Shown here piece by piece: positions 25,802-35,028 of a DNA stretch of 64,000 bases; within the stretch, counting starts at the first letter, position 1, and the number at the start of each line of letters is the position of its first letter. The stretch spans positions 37,674-101,673 of the forward strand of contig JAEINR010000012.1 in the NCBI GenBank assembly GCA_016342325.1. Direction: 5' to 3'. Below the pieces are notes generated by a model. It ran no database searches. It saw only the letters and a program-made list of their open reading frames with translations, and was not told the DNA's origin. Source of the stretch: Desulfobacterium sp. (lineage in GTDB: Bacteria > Desulfobacterota > Desulfobacteria > Desulfobacterales > Desulfobacteraceae). The position numbers and the translations under genes were made by a program.

Positions 25802-26905
25802 TCAGGAGATGATGCCCCGGTAGAGGAAGACCGAATAGGAGAGGGTCAGGACTGCTCCCATGATCCTGGGCAGTCGCCCCAGCAGGGCCGTGAACAGGAG
25901 GAGGACCCCTCCGGTTACCATGATGATGCCGGCACCCAGCTCAAAGGTGGCGGGAACGGTGATGGGGGAGGCGATGGCATAGACACCGATGCAGAGGGGG
26001 ATGCAGATGTGGCAGTCCCCGATCTGGGAGGAGTAGGCAATGTCCGAACGCCCCTTTGCCGAATAGTAAAAGGCGAGCATGGCATTGGGCACTACCATGA
26101 GCAGCCCGCTCAACAGTCCCAGGTTCTCCCTGGAGAGGAACCCGCTTCCCTGTTCCGTGACCCAGACCACAAGGCCGTCTATGCTGTAAACCGTGACCCA
26201 GGCACATAGGCCCACCGCAACAAAATCGCCGATTACGGAAGGATCGACGGTGCGGCTCTTCCTGACATTGTTCTTCATCACATCAACCACGTGGAAGGCC
26301 TGCCAGAACAGGAAGAGCCCCGTGAGAACCATGCCGTCGGAGGCATCCAGTATCCCGTCCCTTGCCAGCTGCCACACGGCTCCGGTAAAGAAGAGCATGG
26401 CGATGAGGGAGAGCAGCAGGGAGAAGTAACTGATCTTTGCCTCGGTGCGCTTTTCTTTTTCTTTCTCTTTTGCGGCGGCTTTTTTGTTCTCTTTTTTGGG
26501 GGGTACCTTTTTTCTGCCGGCGATGTTAATGCCCCAGAAAAGGGTGGGGATCCCAAGAACCAGGGTGAGGTTGGTCACGTTGTTGACGATGCAGTTTTCC
26601 AGCACCAGGCTGCCGCCGTCCTTGCTGCCGGCCATGACAAGGGCAAAGGCCAGGTTGGCAAACCCCGAGCAGAAGGGCATGACAATGGTGCCCACCATGG
26701 TGCCTTCAAACCCCTTTTCTTCAACGGCATTGAGTCGCCAGATCATGATCAGCGACGACGCCATGAAGAGAAACAAGAGTGGCAGCGGTCCCAGGCTGAA
26801 CACCATGTCCGGCCACCGATCCAGTGCCGGGAGATCTATCTTTACCCGGGGAAGGGCTTTTTCGAGTTTTTCAAACATCCCTGCTATTTGTACTAGTAGC
26901 GTCAC
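25802..26905 (-). CDS. Sodium/calcium exchanger-family membrane protein
   Basis: This 367-residue protein has about ten membrane helices in two halves, separated by a long lysine-rich cytoplasmic loop (about residues 130-160). The first half contains GTIVMPFCSGFANLAFALVM followed by IVNNVTNLTLVLGIP, reminiscent of the alpha-repeat with G-S-N-x-x-N-x-x-x-V-L-G. The second half has GLLSGLLMVVPNAMLAFYYS and IGDCHICIPLCIG in the equivalent place. Members of this superfamily exchange Na+ or H+ for Ca2+ or other cations. The usual acidic residue of the alpha-repeats is not obvious, so ion specificity is open. I use the GTG at 26905 (AGGATAATGAA upstream); ATG 26878 is an alternative. Confidence 0.75.
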   Translation of the reverse strand: MTLLVQIAGMFEKLEKALPRVKIDLPALDRWPDMVFSLGPLPLLFLFMASSLIMIWRLNAVEEKGFEGTMVGTIVMPFCSGFANLAFALVMAGSKDGGSLVLENCIVNNVTNLTLVLGIPTLFWGINIAGRKKVPPKKENKKAAAKEKEKEKRTEAKISYFSLLLSLIAMLFFTGAVWQLARDGILDASDGMVLTGLFLFWQAFHVVDVMKNNVRKSRTVDPSVIGDFVAVGLCAWVTVYSIDGLVVWVTEQGSGFLSRENLGLLSGLLMVVPNAMLAFYYSAKGRSDIAYSSQIGDCHICIPLCIGVYAIASPITVPATFELGAGIIMVTGGVLLLFTALLGRLPRIMGAVLTLSYSVFLYRGIIS

Positions 26906-27002
26906 TTCATTATCCTAACTGGGTTTACCGGACATTCATCGGTTGACGACTAAATAATGGAAATATCGTTGTCCTGCAACTGAAAATATTTTATATTTTT
27001 TC

Positions 27003-27048
27003 GATGCCCCTGGGTGACGCGGACCAGGAGCCCTATTTTTTTTACCCT
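27003..27048 (+). terminator. Hairpin followed by a T run upstream of the PPC gene
   Basis: An imperfect stem (gcccctgg/ccaggagc, one mismatch) is followed closely by eight T bases. It lies in front of the gene at 27089 in the same orientation, so it may attenuate that gene or end an upstream transcript. Confidence 0.3.
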
Positions 27049-27088
27049 ATTTAGTTACGGCCAGTAGCCGGCTGCAAGGAGTTTTTCA

Positions 27089-27511
27089 ATGGAATACAAG
27101 GCGTTTGGTAAAACATATGTTGTTCGGATCGATCGGGGAGAGGAGATCCTGTCCCAGGTGAAACAGGTGTGCGAAGCGGAAAAAATCACACTCGGAAAAA
27201 TAAGCGGTCTCGGGGCCGTGAACAAGGCGGTGGTGGGGTTGTTTGAAACCGCCACCCAAGAATACCGCTCAACGGTGATGACCGGGGATTTTGAGATCAC
27301 CTCCCTTACGGGCAATATCACCACCATGGAGGGTGAGGTCTATCTCCATGTCCATGCAAACCTGGCGGGTGCCGACAACAGCACCTTTGGCGGGCATCTG
27401 AACGAGGCGGTTGTCTCGGCCACCTGCGAATTGATTCTCCAGGCCTTTGAGGGCCAGGTAAACAGGGCCTTTGACGAGACCATCGGCTTGAATCTTCTTG
27501 ATTTCTCCTGA
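27089..27511 (+). CDS. PPC/DUF296-domain protein
   Basis: This 140-residue single-domain protein belongs to the PPC (DUF296) family, in bacteria a small trimeric protein often listed as DNA-binding. Diagnostic stretches are ITLGKISGLGAVNKAVVGLFE, the central LHVHANLAG, and GGHLNEAVVSATCEL. Length is typical. AAGGAG precedes the ATG by about eight bases. The following gene is a TetR regulator with its own promoter, so co-transcription is not required. The bacterial role of the family is poorly known; I give no specific function. Confidence 0.85.
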   Translation: MEYKAFGKTYVVRIDRGEEILSQVKQVCEAEKITLGKISGLGAVNKAVVGLFETATQEYRSTVMTGDFEITSLTGNITTMEGEVYLHVHANLAGADNSTFGGHLNEAVVSATCELILQAFEGQVNRAFDETIGLNLLDFS

Positions 27512-27519
27512 AAATTTCC

Positions 27520-27556
27520 TTGACAAGATTGGAGCCCGTAAGTAAATATTACTTAC
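27520..27556 (+). promoter_or_regulatory. Promoter with palindromic operator for tetR/acyl-CoA synthetase
   Basis: TTGACA (27520-27525), a 17-base spacer and TAAATA (27543-27548) make a sigma-70-type promoter. A perfect 8-bp inverted repeat, gtaagtaa-ata-ttacttac (27538-27556), covers the -10 box. Its size and place suit a TetR-type repressor, most likely the product of the gene at 27616. Confidence 0.65.
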
Positions 27557-27615
27557 CACGTTGTCGATTCGGATGAATAACTGTTTTTTTACGGAACAAG
27601 ACAAGCAGGAAGTGA

Positions 27616-28209
27616 ATGACCAAACACAAGAAGGGATCTCCCCCGGGGCGGATCAAGATCATGAAGGCCCTGGCTGAGTTGATGAAAAAAAAAGATTTCC
27701 ACTCCATCACCACGTCGGGGATCGCTGCCGAAGCCGGGGTGACAGAAGGGCTGATATATAAATATTTCAAGGATAAGAAGGATCTTCTCTACCAGGTGCT
27801 GAAACAGCACTTTGAGGCGTTTCAGGAGAAGATTGAAGCGACCACCCAGGGGGAGAGCTCAAGCCTTGACAAGCTTGCCTTGGTCATCAAATGCAGCATC
27901 GAGAGCTACGCTGCCAACCGGGTTTTTGCCCGGATTCTACTTCTTGAGGTGCGAAGTTCCCCGGAGTATTTCAAGTGTGCCGCCTATGACATGGTGAAAC
28001 GCTATGCCAGGACCATCCTTGAGATCATCCGCCAGGGCCAGATCAATGGTGAAATCAGTAAGGATGTGGATCCCCATATCTTCAGGCAGGTGATCCTTGG
28101 GTCCATCGAACATGCATGTTTAAAAGAGGTTATTTTCGGTTCAGAGATAGACACGAACCTTGTTTCAGAGCGGATCAGCAGAATATTATTCAAAGGAGTT
28201 CAACCGTAA
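27616..28209 (+). CDS. TetR-family transcriptional regulator
   Basis: This 197-residue protein has a TetR N-terminal DNA-binding domain: IKIMKALAELMKKKDFHSIT, the helix-turn-helix TSGIAAEAGVTEGLIYKYF, then KDKKDLLYQVLKQHF. The rest is a helical ligand-binding domain, including the pattern RTILEIIRQGQINGEISKDVDP often seen in regulators of fatty-acid genes. The ribosome site GCAGGAAG precedes the ATG. It lies 43 bases before an ADP-forming acyl-CoA synthetase in the same orientation, behind a promoter with a perfect palindrome. Control of acyl-CoA or fatty-acid use is inferred, with an acyl-CoA as a possible effector. Confidence 0.9.
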   Translation: MTKHKKGSPPGRIKIMKALAELMKKKDFHSITTSGIAAEAGVTEGLIYKYFKDKKDLLYQVLKQHFEAFQEKIEATTQGESSSLDKLALVIKCSIESYAANRVFARILLLEVRSSPEYFKCAAYDMVKRYARTILEIIRQGQINGEISKDVDPHIFRQVILGSIEHACLKEVIFGSEIDTNLVSERISRILFKGVQP

Positions 28210-28252
28210 ACCAACCTGGGGCGAGTTCCTTGGGGTTCCATGGAGATGTCGT

Positions 28253-30445
28253 ATGAGTCGTGTTGTTGAAGCAAAGAAGATGGTTGATAAGGCCCTGGCT
28301 TCAGGGGCGGATGCACTGTTGGAAGATGATGCAAAAACAATTTTAAATCTTTTTGGAATCCCGGTGGTAAAGGAACAAAGGGTCGGGAGTTCGGATGAAG
28401 CCGTTAAAGCGGCTGTAGATATGGGATTTCCCGTGGTGCTCAAGGCCATGGGCGGTTCGTTGACCCACAAGACCGAGCTTGGACTGGTGCGGGTGGGCCT
28501 TGCCGGTGAAGCCGAGGTGCGGGAAGCTGCCGATGCCCTGGTTGCGGCCGCAGGCGATCGCCTGGAGGCCCTGCTGGTCCAGCCCATGGTCAAGGGAAAG
28601 CGGGAGCTTGTGGCGGGCATGTTCAGGGATCCCCAGTTCGGACCTGTGATCATGTTCGGGCTTGGGGGCGTTTTTACCGAGGCCCTGGATGATGTGGTGT
28701 TCAGGATCGCTCCCCTGGTGGATTATGACATGGACCAGATGATGGCGGAGCTCTCTTCAAAGAAACTCCTGGGCAGCTTCAGGGGGGAGGAAGCGGCTGA
28801 CGTCACCCTGATCAAGGCGGTTCTCATGGGGTTGTCCGAGATTGCCGAGGCCCTTCCCACGGTGCGGGAGATCGATATCAACCCTTTGATCATCACGCCG
28901 GACGGCGATATTTCGGCCGTGGACGCCCTCATGGTGGTCGGCCAAGAGCCGGCACCTGCCTATGCCAGGCCCAAGGTTGACCCCAAGGCGTTGCGGGAGC
29001 TGTTTTATCCCAATTCGGTTGCCTTTGTGGGGGCGTCGGCCACCCTTGGCAAGTGGGGGCACATGCTGCTGACCAACACCTTGAACGGCGATTATCAAGG
29101 GGAGGTCTATCTGGTCAATCCAAAGGGCGGAACCATTGCAGGCAGAGCGGTTTACCGGTCCGTGGCCGAGATAGAAGGAACGGTGGACCTTGCCGTGGTG
29201 ACCATCCCGGCCCCCATGGTGCCGGACCTGATCCCGGAACTTAAGGCCAAGGGGATCCGGGGCATGCTGCTGATCACATCGGGATTCGGTGAAACTGGGC
29301 CGGAGGGGGTGGAGATCGAGAAGCAACTGGTGAAAGAGGCGTACAAGGCCGGCATCATCATCCTGGGGCCCAACACCATGGGCATCTGCAATCCCCACAA
29401 GGGGTTTTTCTGCAGCGGCGCCCACGTCCATCCCATGCCCGGTTCAACCGCCCTGGTCTGCCAGTCCGGCAACATGGGCACCCAGCTTTTGGCCTTTGCC
29501 AGCCAGCAGAACATCGGCATCCGGGCCTTTTCAGGTTCGGGCAACGAGGCCATGGTGACCATTGAGGATTACATGGAGGCGTTTGAGGTAGATGAACTGA
29601 CCCGGACCGTGGTGCTCTATCTCGAGAGTGTCAAGGAGGGGCGACGGTTCTTTGAAAGCGCCGCAAGGGTTTCCACCAAGAAGCCGGTGGTGATCCTGAG
29701 CGGGGGCCGCACCGACGCAGGCGGCAAGGCCGCAGCAAGCCATACCGGCGCCCTTGCCTCGGATGCCAAGGTGCTGAGCGCCGCCTGCAAACAGGCCGGT
29801 GTGATCCAGGTGGACCAGCCCATGGAGCTCCTGGACCTTTCTGCCGTATTTTCCTCCCTTCCTCTGCCCAAGGGCAATCGGGTGGCCATCATGACCCTGG
29901 GGGGCGGCTGGGGGGTGGTCACGGCGGATTTATGCATGGACAACGGCCTTGAGATTCCGACCCTGTCCACGGATATCACGGAGCGGCTGGACACCATGCT
30001 TCCCTCCTACTGGAGCCGGGCCAATCCCCTGGACATCGTGGGGGAGAACGATCCTAATATTCCCCGGGTCACCGTGGAGGAGCTCTTGAAGTGGGACGGT
30101 TGCGATGCCGTGATCCATCTTGGCATCCACGGAAGAAGGGTTTTCGTGGACCAGATGGTGAATTCCATTGATGCCGTGGATCCCAGTTATTCAAGGGAGC
30201 AATTGGACGGGATCCGGGATGCCCTGTTCCGGGCCGAGGACGACTATGTGGACCATGTGGTGAGGCTCACCGAGCAGTATGAGAAACCCGTGCTTGGGGT
30301 GAGTCTTCTGACCGATCACAAGAGCCGCACCCTCTACAGGGTTGACGGGTGTAAATACAAGGGGGTCTTTTTCCCCTCACCCGAGCGTGCGGTAAAGGCC
30401 CTGTCGGGCATGTACCGGTATGCAGAGTGGCTTGGGTCCCATTGA
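28253..30445 (+). CDS. ADP-forming acyl-CoA (acetate-CoA) synthetase, fused subunits
   Basis: I use ATG 28253, preceded by GGAG, giving 730 residues; the in-frame part upstream overlaps tetR and is unlikely. Domain order is an ATP-grasp domain first (about 1-235; FPVVLKAMGGSLTHKTELG, then EIDINPLIITPDG), then a CoA-binding Rossmann domain (about 245-370; SVAFVGASATLGKWGHMLL). Succinyl-CoA ligase-like domains follow. The likely phosphohistidine is H497 in KAAASHTGALASDA, after LSGGRTDAG. These enzymes interconvert acyl-CoA, ADP and phosphate with free acid, CoA and ATP, saving energy in fermenting and sulfate-reducing anaerobes. The acyl chain preference is not readable. TetR control is suggested by the operator upstream. 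Confidence 0.9.
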   Translation: MSRVVEAKKMVDKALASGADALLEDDAKTILNLFGIPVVKEQRVGSSDEAVKAAVDMGFPVVLKAMGGSLTHKTELGLVRVGLAGEAEVREAADALVAAAGDRLEALLVQPMVKGKRELVAGMFRDPQFGPVIMFGLGGVFTEALDDVVFRIAPLVDYDMDQMMAELSSKKLLGSFRGEEAADVTLIKAVLMGLSEIAEALPTVREIDINPLIITPDGDISAVDALMVVGQEPAPAYARPKVDPKALRELFYPNSVAFVGASATLGKWGHMLLTNTLNGDYQGEVYLVNPKGGTIAGRAVYRSVAEIEGTVDLAVVTIPAPMVPDLIPELKAKGIRGMLLITSGFGETGPEGVEIEKQLVKEAYKAGIIILGPNTMGICNPHKGFFCSGAHVHPMPGSTALVCQSGNMGTQLLAFASQQNIGIRAFSGSGNEAMVTIEDYMEAFEVDELTRTVVLYLESVKEGRRFFESAARVSTKKPVVILSGGRTDAGGKAAASHTGALASDAKVLSAACKQAGVIQVDQPMELLDLSAVFSSLPLPKGNRVAIMTLGGGWGVVTADLCMDNGLEIPTLSTDITERLDTMLPSYWSRANPLDIVGENDPNIPRVTVEELLKWDGCDAVIHLGIHGRRVFVDQMVNSIDAVDPSYSREQLDGIRDALFRAEDDYVDHVVRLTEQYEKPVLGVSLLTDHKSRTLYRVDGCKYKGVFFPSPERAVKALSGMYRYAEWLGSH

Positions 30446-30507
30446 TAGGACAAGGCCCTGCCGGCCTAAGCCGGTGGGGTAAACCCGTAATTTCAAGGAG
30501 GATCAGT

Positions 30508-30990
30508 ATGAAGAAGCTGTTTTTGTTGGTGTGTGTGGTGCTGGTGGCGGTGGTGATGACCTCGTGCTCGGGTAAGATTGTTCCCACCGCATTTGTTTCT
30601 GATCAAGCCGGGGCAACGATCCTGATCGCAGGGGATGCAAGCGAGTTCAAGGATGCCATCCGCAACCGGATCATAACGGCCTACCGGCCGCTTGCCACCA
30701 TCCGGGTCGTCAACATGGGCGATCTGAACACGGCGGATGTCGGGTCTGTGGATGCGGTGGTGATCATGGATTCCTGCCTTGCCTGGACAGGCCTCAATCC
30801 TTCCATGAAGTCTTTCATGGCGCTTCCTGAGAACAGGAAAAAAACCGTCCTGTTCATGACGGCCGGGGACCCTGATTGGACCTATAGTTACCAGGAGGTG
30901 GATGCCATCACCTCGGCCTCGGACCTTGGGAAAGAGGAGCAGGTGTTCACCCGTATCGCAGCTGAACTGGATCGGATCCTCAACTCCTGA
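30508..30990 (+). CDS. Small lipoprotein, unknown function
   Basis: The start at ATG 30508 has a strong AAGGAGG site and gives 160 residues. The N-terminus is a lipoprotein signal: KK, a hydrophobic run, then a lipobox ending in TSC at about residue 19. The mature part has a Rossmann-like alternation with strands in ATILIAGDASEFK, VDAVVIMDSCLAW and KTVLFMTAGDPDWTYSY. It then has an alternating TSASDLGKEEQVFTRIAAELDRIL tail. I do not recognise a named family. It lies 62 bases after the acyl-CoA synthetase and may be in its transcript. Confidence 0.75.
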   Translation: MKKLFLLVCVVLVAVVMTSCSGKIVPTAFVSDQAGATILIAGDASEFKDAIRNRIITAYRPLATIRVVNMGDLNTADVGSVDAVVIMDSCLAWTGLNPSMKSFMALPENRKKTVLFMTAGDPDWTYSYQEVDAITSASDLGKEEQVFTRIAAELDRILNS

Positions 30991-31010
30991 GCCGGCAATG
31001 GCGCTTTGCC

Positions 31011-31072
31011 TGACCCCAAATTCCCCAAATAGCATGACCCCAAATATCAAATATGGTATGACCCCAAAGAGG
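31011..31072 (+). repeat. 24-bp tandem repeat with TGACCCCAAA core, three units
   Basis: TGACCCCAAA occurs at 31011, 31035 and 31059, exactly 24 bases apart. It lies between two lipoprotein genes and just before the ribosome site of the second. Related gcctgacccc strings occur at 31648 and 31687. Confidence 0.65.
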
Positions 31073-31114
31073 TTAATCGGTTTTCATTATTTATTTTCTC
31101 CAAGGAGGTTTCTT

Positions 31115-31633
31115 TTGCTTAAACGATTCATTTGTGTCTCTTCTCTATTGTTTTTTGTCATCCTTGCCGTTGGCTGTAATGGTGCAAGGACAGCCCCTAA
31201 AGCCAATGTTACCGGTGGGACCGGTGAAATGTCCGTACTCTCATTGCGTGGGGATACCAGCAGCATGACCCAGGATCAGATCGTGGAACTCCAGCGGGTC
31301 GGCAAATGGATGGATCGAGACATCATTAAACAATTGAGCCGGGCTGGGTATAAATCAAAGTTGATCAAGTCCCGGAAGGCGTTTAAAGGCCCGGGGAATC
31401 TGCTGATTATCAAGGTTGCCAAGTTTAAGCCCGGCAACAAGGCAGCAAGGGTATTTGTCGGTTTTGGGGCGGGTGGTTCTTCATTGGATCTGAACTACCA
31501 GTTGCTTGACAGCAAGGGGAAGATTCTCACTAAGTGGGATGACGGTGTTGGCTCAAGCAAGGGGGGAACCTATTGTGCCCAAACCCTTAACAGAAGGGCC
31601 CTGGTTAAACTTGGGGATGTCCTGAACGGATAA
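31115..31633 (+). CDS. DUF4410-like lipoprotein, TTG start
   Basis: The best start is TTG at 31115, six bases after a perfect AAGGAGG, giving 172 residues; no ATG is suitably placed. The N-terminus is a lipoprotein signal with lipobox AVGC. The mature part contains MTQDQIVELQRVGKWMDRDI and IIKVAKFKPGNKAARVFVGF, then GAGGSSLDLNYQLLDSKGKIL. The pattern of a GxGAG strand followed by an L-x-D-x-x-G-x-x-L turn recalls DUF4410 periplasmic proteins. The function is unknown. A hairpin follows at 31648-31675. Confidence 0.7.
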   Translation: MLKRFICVSSLLFFVILAVGCNGARTAPKANVTGGTGEMSVLSLRGDTSSMTQDQIVELQRVGKWMDRDIIKQLSRAGYKSKLIKSRKAFKGPGNLLIIKVAKFKPGNKAARVFVGFGAGGSSLDLNYQLLDSKGKILTKWDDGVGSSKGGTYCAQTLNRRALVKLGDVLNG

Positions 31634-31647
31634 TACCAAAGTCTTAG

Positions 31648-31675
31648 GCCTGACCCGGGAGCTGTTGGGTCAGGC
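31648..31675 (+). terminator. Hairpin after the DUF4410-like lipoprotein
   Basis: A 9-bp perfect stem (gcctgaccc/gggtcaggc) with a 10-nt loop starts 15 bases after the stop and is followed by ttgtcctgatt. It may serve both this gene and the converging DUF554 gene. Confidence 0.5.
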
Positions 31676-31684
31676 TTGTCCTGA

Positions 31685-32377
31685 TTAAGCCTGACCCCAG
31701 AGGACTTTTACCGCAAACCAGACAAGGGGCAGGAAGACTGCGGGCAGCATGCTGCCGATGCGGATCTTTGCCGCTCCCAGGAGGTTGATGCCGATGGCCA
31801 TGATCAGCACCCCGCCCACCGAGCTCATCTGGGTCACCACCTCCGGCGTGAGAAAGGGCTTGACCAGTACGGCTGCCATGGTGATGAATCCCTGGTAGAG
31901 AAAGAGCGGGCCCGATGAAAAGATGATGCCTACGCCAAAGGTGGAGCCGAGGATGATGGAGGTGATGCCGTCCAGGGCGGATTTGGCAAACAGGGTCTGG
32001 TGGTTGCCGGTGAGTCCGCTCTCCAGCGACCCCACAATGGCCATGGAGCCGACGCAGAAAAGAAGGGTTGAGGTGATGAAACCCTGGTAGAAGCCCGTGT
32101 CGTTCTTTGCAAAGCGCTGCTCCAGGGCTTTGCCCAGGCCTTCGAGGCGCTCCTCGATTTTCAGGAGTTCCCCGGTAAGACTCCCAAGGGCCAGGCTGAA
32201 GATCACCACCAGAAGGTCGTCGGACTTCATGGCGCCTTTGATGCCGATGACCAGCACGGCCAGGCTGATGGCGTGCATGATGGTTCGGTTGTACTTCTCC
32301 GGGATGCCCCCCCGGAACAGAAGGCCCATGAGGCCTCCGGCGATGATAGCAGCTGCATTAACGATGGTTCCTAACAC
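31685..32377 (-). CDS. DUF554-family membrane protein
   Basis: This 230-residue integral membrane protein has about six or seven helices. It matches the DUF554 (YdfK-like) family from its start: GTIVNAAAIIAGGLMGLLFRGG, then IGIKGAMKSDDLLVVIFSLALGSLTGE, and the later LDGITSIILGSTFGVGIIFS. The start codon is GTG at 32377 with AAGGA about ten bases before it. Members are conserved in many anaerobes; transport is suspected but the substrate is unknown. It stands alone in its orientation, separated from the regulator upstream by 90 bases. Confidence 0.85.
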   Translation of the reverse strand: MLGTIVNAAAIIAGGLMGLLFRGGIPEKYNRTIMHAISLAVLVIGIKGAMKSDDLLVVIFSLALGSLTGELLKIEERLEGLGKALEQRFAKNDTGFYQGFITSTLLFCVGSMAIVGSLESGLTGNHQTLFAKSALDGITSIILGSTFGVGIIFSSGPLFLYQGFITMAAVLVKPFLTPEVVTQMSSVGGVLIMAIGINLLGAAKIRIGSMLPAVFLPLVWFAVKVLWGQA

Positions 32378-32468
32378 GTGGTCTTTTTCCTTATCTGCTT
32401 GAAATCTTAAGTGGTTTGCTATGTCTCTCCCCGGTTGCAGGTTCGCACCCCAGGGTTTCTTGCCTTAT

Positions 32469-33992
32469 CTATCTGAAATCTTTGTAGTTGACCCCAAGTT
32501 TCTCTGCCTTGTAGGAGAATTTTCTCACCGTGGTATGCAATAGCTTGGCAGCGTTTTTCACGTTTCCCCGGGTGTTCTTCAAGGCGTCCATGATCATCTC
32601 CTTCTCCAGGTTCTTCACCGCCTCCTCCAAGGAGAGGTGGGAGAGGGTTTTTGACCCGTGGCCCGTCTGGAGGCTTGGGGGCAGGTGGTAGGAGTGGATG
32701 GCCCCCTCGTTGCACATGAGCACGGCCCGCTCGATGCAGTTCTCAAGCTCCCGGACGTTACCGGGCCAGTGGTACTCCATCATCATGTCGATGGCTGGGG
32801 TGGAGAAGCGCTTGATATCCTTGAAGTTCTCCTTTGAATACTTTTCCAGGAAGTGATCGGCCAAAAGGATGATGTCGGTGCGCCGCATGCGCAGGCTGGG
32901 CATGTAGATGGGAAAGACGTTGAGCCTGAAGTAGAGGTCGTCCCTGAACGTGCCCTTTTCCACCATCTCCTCCAGGTTGGCGTTGGTGGCGGCAATGATC
33001 CTCACATCGCTTTTGATGGTTTTGATACCCCCCACCCGCTCGAACTCCTTTTCCTGGAGTACCCGCAGTAGCTTGACCTGGAGACTCAGATCCATGGTGC
33101 CGATCTCGTCCAGGAAGATGGTGCCCTTGTGGGCCAGCTCAAACTTGCCTTTTTTCTGGTGAAGGGCGCCGGTAAAGGACCCTTTCTCATGGCCGAACAG
33201 CTCGCTTTCGATGATGTTCTCCGGCAGGGCCGCGCAGTTGATTTTGACAAAGGGGTGGCTGTTCCTGAGGCTGTTGTAGTGGATGGAATTGGCCACAAGC
33301 TCCTTGCCGGTTCCGCTCTCCCCCCGGATCAGCACGGTGGCGTTGCTCCGTGAGACCTGGGAGATCATCTGGAACACCTCCCGCATCTTGTTGGAGTTGC
33401 CGATGATGTTGGAGAAGCTGTATCGGTTCTCAAGCTCGCTCTTGAGCCGGGTGTTTTCTTTTTTCAGCTTTTCCTTTTCCAGCTGGAGCGCCTCCAGGTT
33501 GATCACGTGGCGGGCGATCATGGTGGCCACCACGCTCATGATCTTTTCGCCTTTTTTCAGTTCCGCCGCCCCGTCATAGAGGCGGTCGGCGCTCAGGGCG
33601 CCCACCACGATGGTGCCCTTTTTAACGGGCACACAGATGAAGGAGTAGTCCCGGATCTCCTCGGGTCCCCGGGAGTCGGTTCTGTCCAGGAAGGAGGGAT
33701 CTTCGCTGATCCGGGGAATGACGGCGGGTTTGCCGGTCTGGATTACCTTACCTGTGACCCCCTCCCCGAGCCGGTACTTGACCCGTTTCTTGGCCCGTTC
33801 CGATATGCCGTGGGCCAACTCGATGCGGATCTCCTGGGTGGACGGATCAAGCAGGGTGATGGTCCCCTTGATAAGGTTCAAGGAATCCGCAAGGATCCCC
33901 AGCACCTTGTGCAGGGATTTTTTCATGTCCATGTGTTCGTTCAGTGCTTCATTTATTTCATAAAGCAGGGAAATTTCCTCAATGGATCGCAT
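32469..33992 (-). CDS. NifA-like sigma-54-dependent activator (GAF-AAA-HTH)
   Basis: I use ATG 33992, which follows GAGGAGAAG and gives 507 residues. An N-terminal GAF domain (about 15-165) is followed by a coiled-coil linker and a sigma-54-interaction AAA+ domain. That domain has Walker A GESGTGKE at 224-231 and the sigma-54 contact loop GSFTGA at 271-276 (usual form GAFTGA). Walker B is in GTIFLDEIG, and the arginine finger region is [15 protein letters not shown] Fis-type helix-turn-helix closes the protein ([22 protein letters not shown]). It overlaps the metallo-hydrolase gene upstream by 14 bases. Its targets are not known; sigma-54-type promoters occur in this window at the EAL and methyl-accepting genes. 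Confidence 0.92.
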   Translation of the reverse strand: MRSIEEISLLYEINEALNEHMDMKKSLHKVLGILADSLNLIKGTITLLDPSTQEIRIELAHGISERAKKRVKYRLGEGVTGKVIQTGKPAVIPRISEDPSFLDRTDSRGPEEIRDYSFICVPVKKGTIVVGALSADRLYDGAAELKKGEKIMSVVATMIARHVINLEALQLEKEKLKKENTRLKSELENRYSFSNIIGNSNKMREVFQMISQVSRSNATVLIRGESGTGKELVANSIHYNSLRNSHPFVKINCAALPENIIESELFGHEKGSFTGALHQKKGKFELAHKGTIFLDEIGTMDLSLQVKLLRVLQEKEFERVGGIKTIKSDVRIIAATNANLEEMVEKGTFRDDLYFRLNVFPIYMPSLRMRRTDIILLADHFLEKYSKENFKDIKRFSTPAIDMMMEYHWPGNVRELENCIERAVLMCNEGAIHSYHLPPSLQTGHGSKTLSHLSLEEAVKNLEKEMIMDALKNTRGNVKNAAKLLHTTVRKFSYKAEKLGVNYKDFR

Positions 33993-34902
33993 GGATCTTC
34001 TCCTCGTCTTTTGTATAGATCCCGTTCTCAAGTCTCAGCACCTTGGCTCTTACCAGGAGGTCAAGGTTCTTCTTCACAAGGTGGCCTTCATATATCTTTT
34101 GGAGAAAACTATCCGGGAAGCGGTGGTGGTAAAAGGGGGACCCCGCTACCATTGTCTCAAGGGTTGCTCCGGTGCCCACGCAGGCAAGCACCTCCTGCTG
34201 TTGCCGGTCAAATGCGGCAAGGAAGCGGTCGAATGCCTCTTTTGCCTGGCCTTCCAGGGGACGCTTGTGGGAGGAGCAGACCCGGTTGGCTTCAATGGGG
34301 GCAAGGGTCTTCACATCCTGCTTGAACTGGTCGATGGTCGCTTCTCCGTTGCCGTACCAGGGGCCGAAGCCCGTAAAATCCACATCCGTGGTCAACAGTG
34401 TCTTTGAGTTATGGTCAAAGAAACCATAGTGGTCCCTGAGGTGGCCGGGAAGGTGGATGGCCTCCAGGGACGCGCCCCCGAGATTGATTCGATCCCCGTG
34501 GGAATACCGTGAATCTGCCGGTTTCAGGGGGTGAAGTCCGTACCTTTCTTCCATGCGTTTTTTCCAGTGGCTGCCGCCCTGATCGGATCCGGTGAAGCGC
34601 TTGCCCAGCTCGAACAGGTCGTGGACCGATTCCGGGCTCTCCTGGGGAAGCATGAGGTGCCGGTCTTTCAGCACATGGGATGCCAGGATGTGGTCCGGGT
34701 GGGAGTGGGTGATGATGAGAACGTCTATCCGTCTCTCCCTGTCGATGGCCTTGATGATGGCCTCGCCCGCCCCGGCATCTATGAGCACCCGCTCCCTTCC
34801 CTGGAGAAGAAAGGAGTTGCAAAATGGAATCCTGGCATTGTCCGGCCCCTTGACAAGGTAGAAATTGTCTGCAAGCTGTTCAATGAAGTCTTGTTTTTCC
34901 AT
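33979..34902 (-). CDS. Metallo-beta-lactamase-fold hydrolase
   Basis: This 307-residue protein has the HxHxDH zinc motif in [17 protein letters not shown], with further ligands in [12 protein letters not shown] and [12 protein letters not shown], so a two-metal site is likely. The C-terminal part (after about residue 225) resembles the winged-helix end of LACTB2-like and similar members. In [17 protein letters not shown] the N-terminal strand pattern is typical. It is the first gene of a two-gene minus-strand unit with the NifA-like activator. The substrate is unknown; thioesterase or nuclease activity are both known in the superfamily. Confidence 0.85.
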   Translation of the reverse strand: MEKQDFIEQLADNFYLVKGPDNARIPFCNSFLLQGRERVLIDAGAGEAIIKAIDRERRIDVLIITHSHPDHILASHVLKDRHLMLPQESPESVHDLFELGKRFTGSDQGGSHWKKRMEERYGLHPLKPADSRYSHGDRINLGGASLEAIHLPGHLRDHYGFFDHNSKTLLTTDVDFTGFGPWYGNGEATIDQFKQDVKTLAPIEANRVCSSHKRPLEGQAKEAFDRFLAAFDRQQQEVLACVGTGATLETMVAGSPFYHHRFPDSFLQKIYEGHLVKKNLDLLVRAKVLRLENGIYTKDEEKIHAIH

Positions 34903-35028
34903 GGATGCACCATTATCATAAATCTTGATTTAAAACAGCAACAATGCAATATTAATTGAAACTTGCAGCCGGCTTAAGTGGTCCGGGTCTAGCGTTGGAA
35001 CAGGGATGGGTATGGGAGAAGAGAGAGG

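Noticed and set aside
28160..28252. N-terminal extension of the acyl-CoA synthetase
   Set aside because: It overlaps tetR, is not family-like, and an ATG with GGAG lies at 28253.
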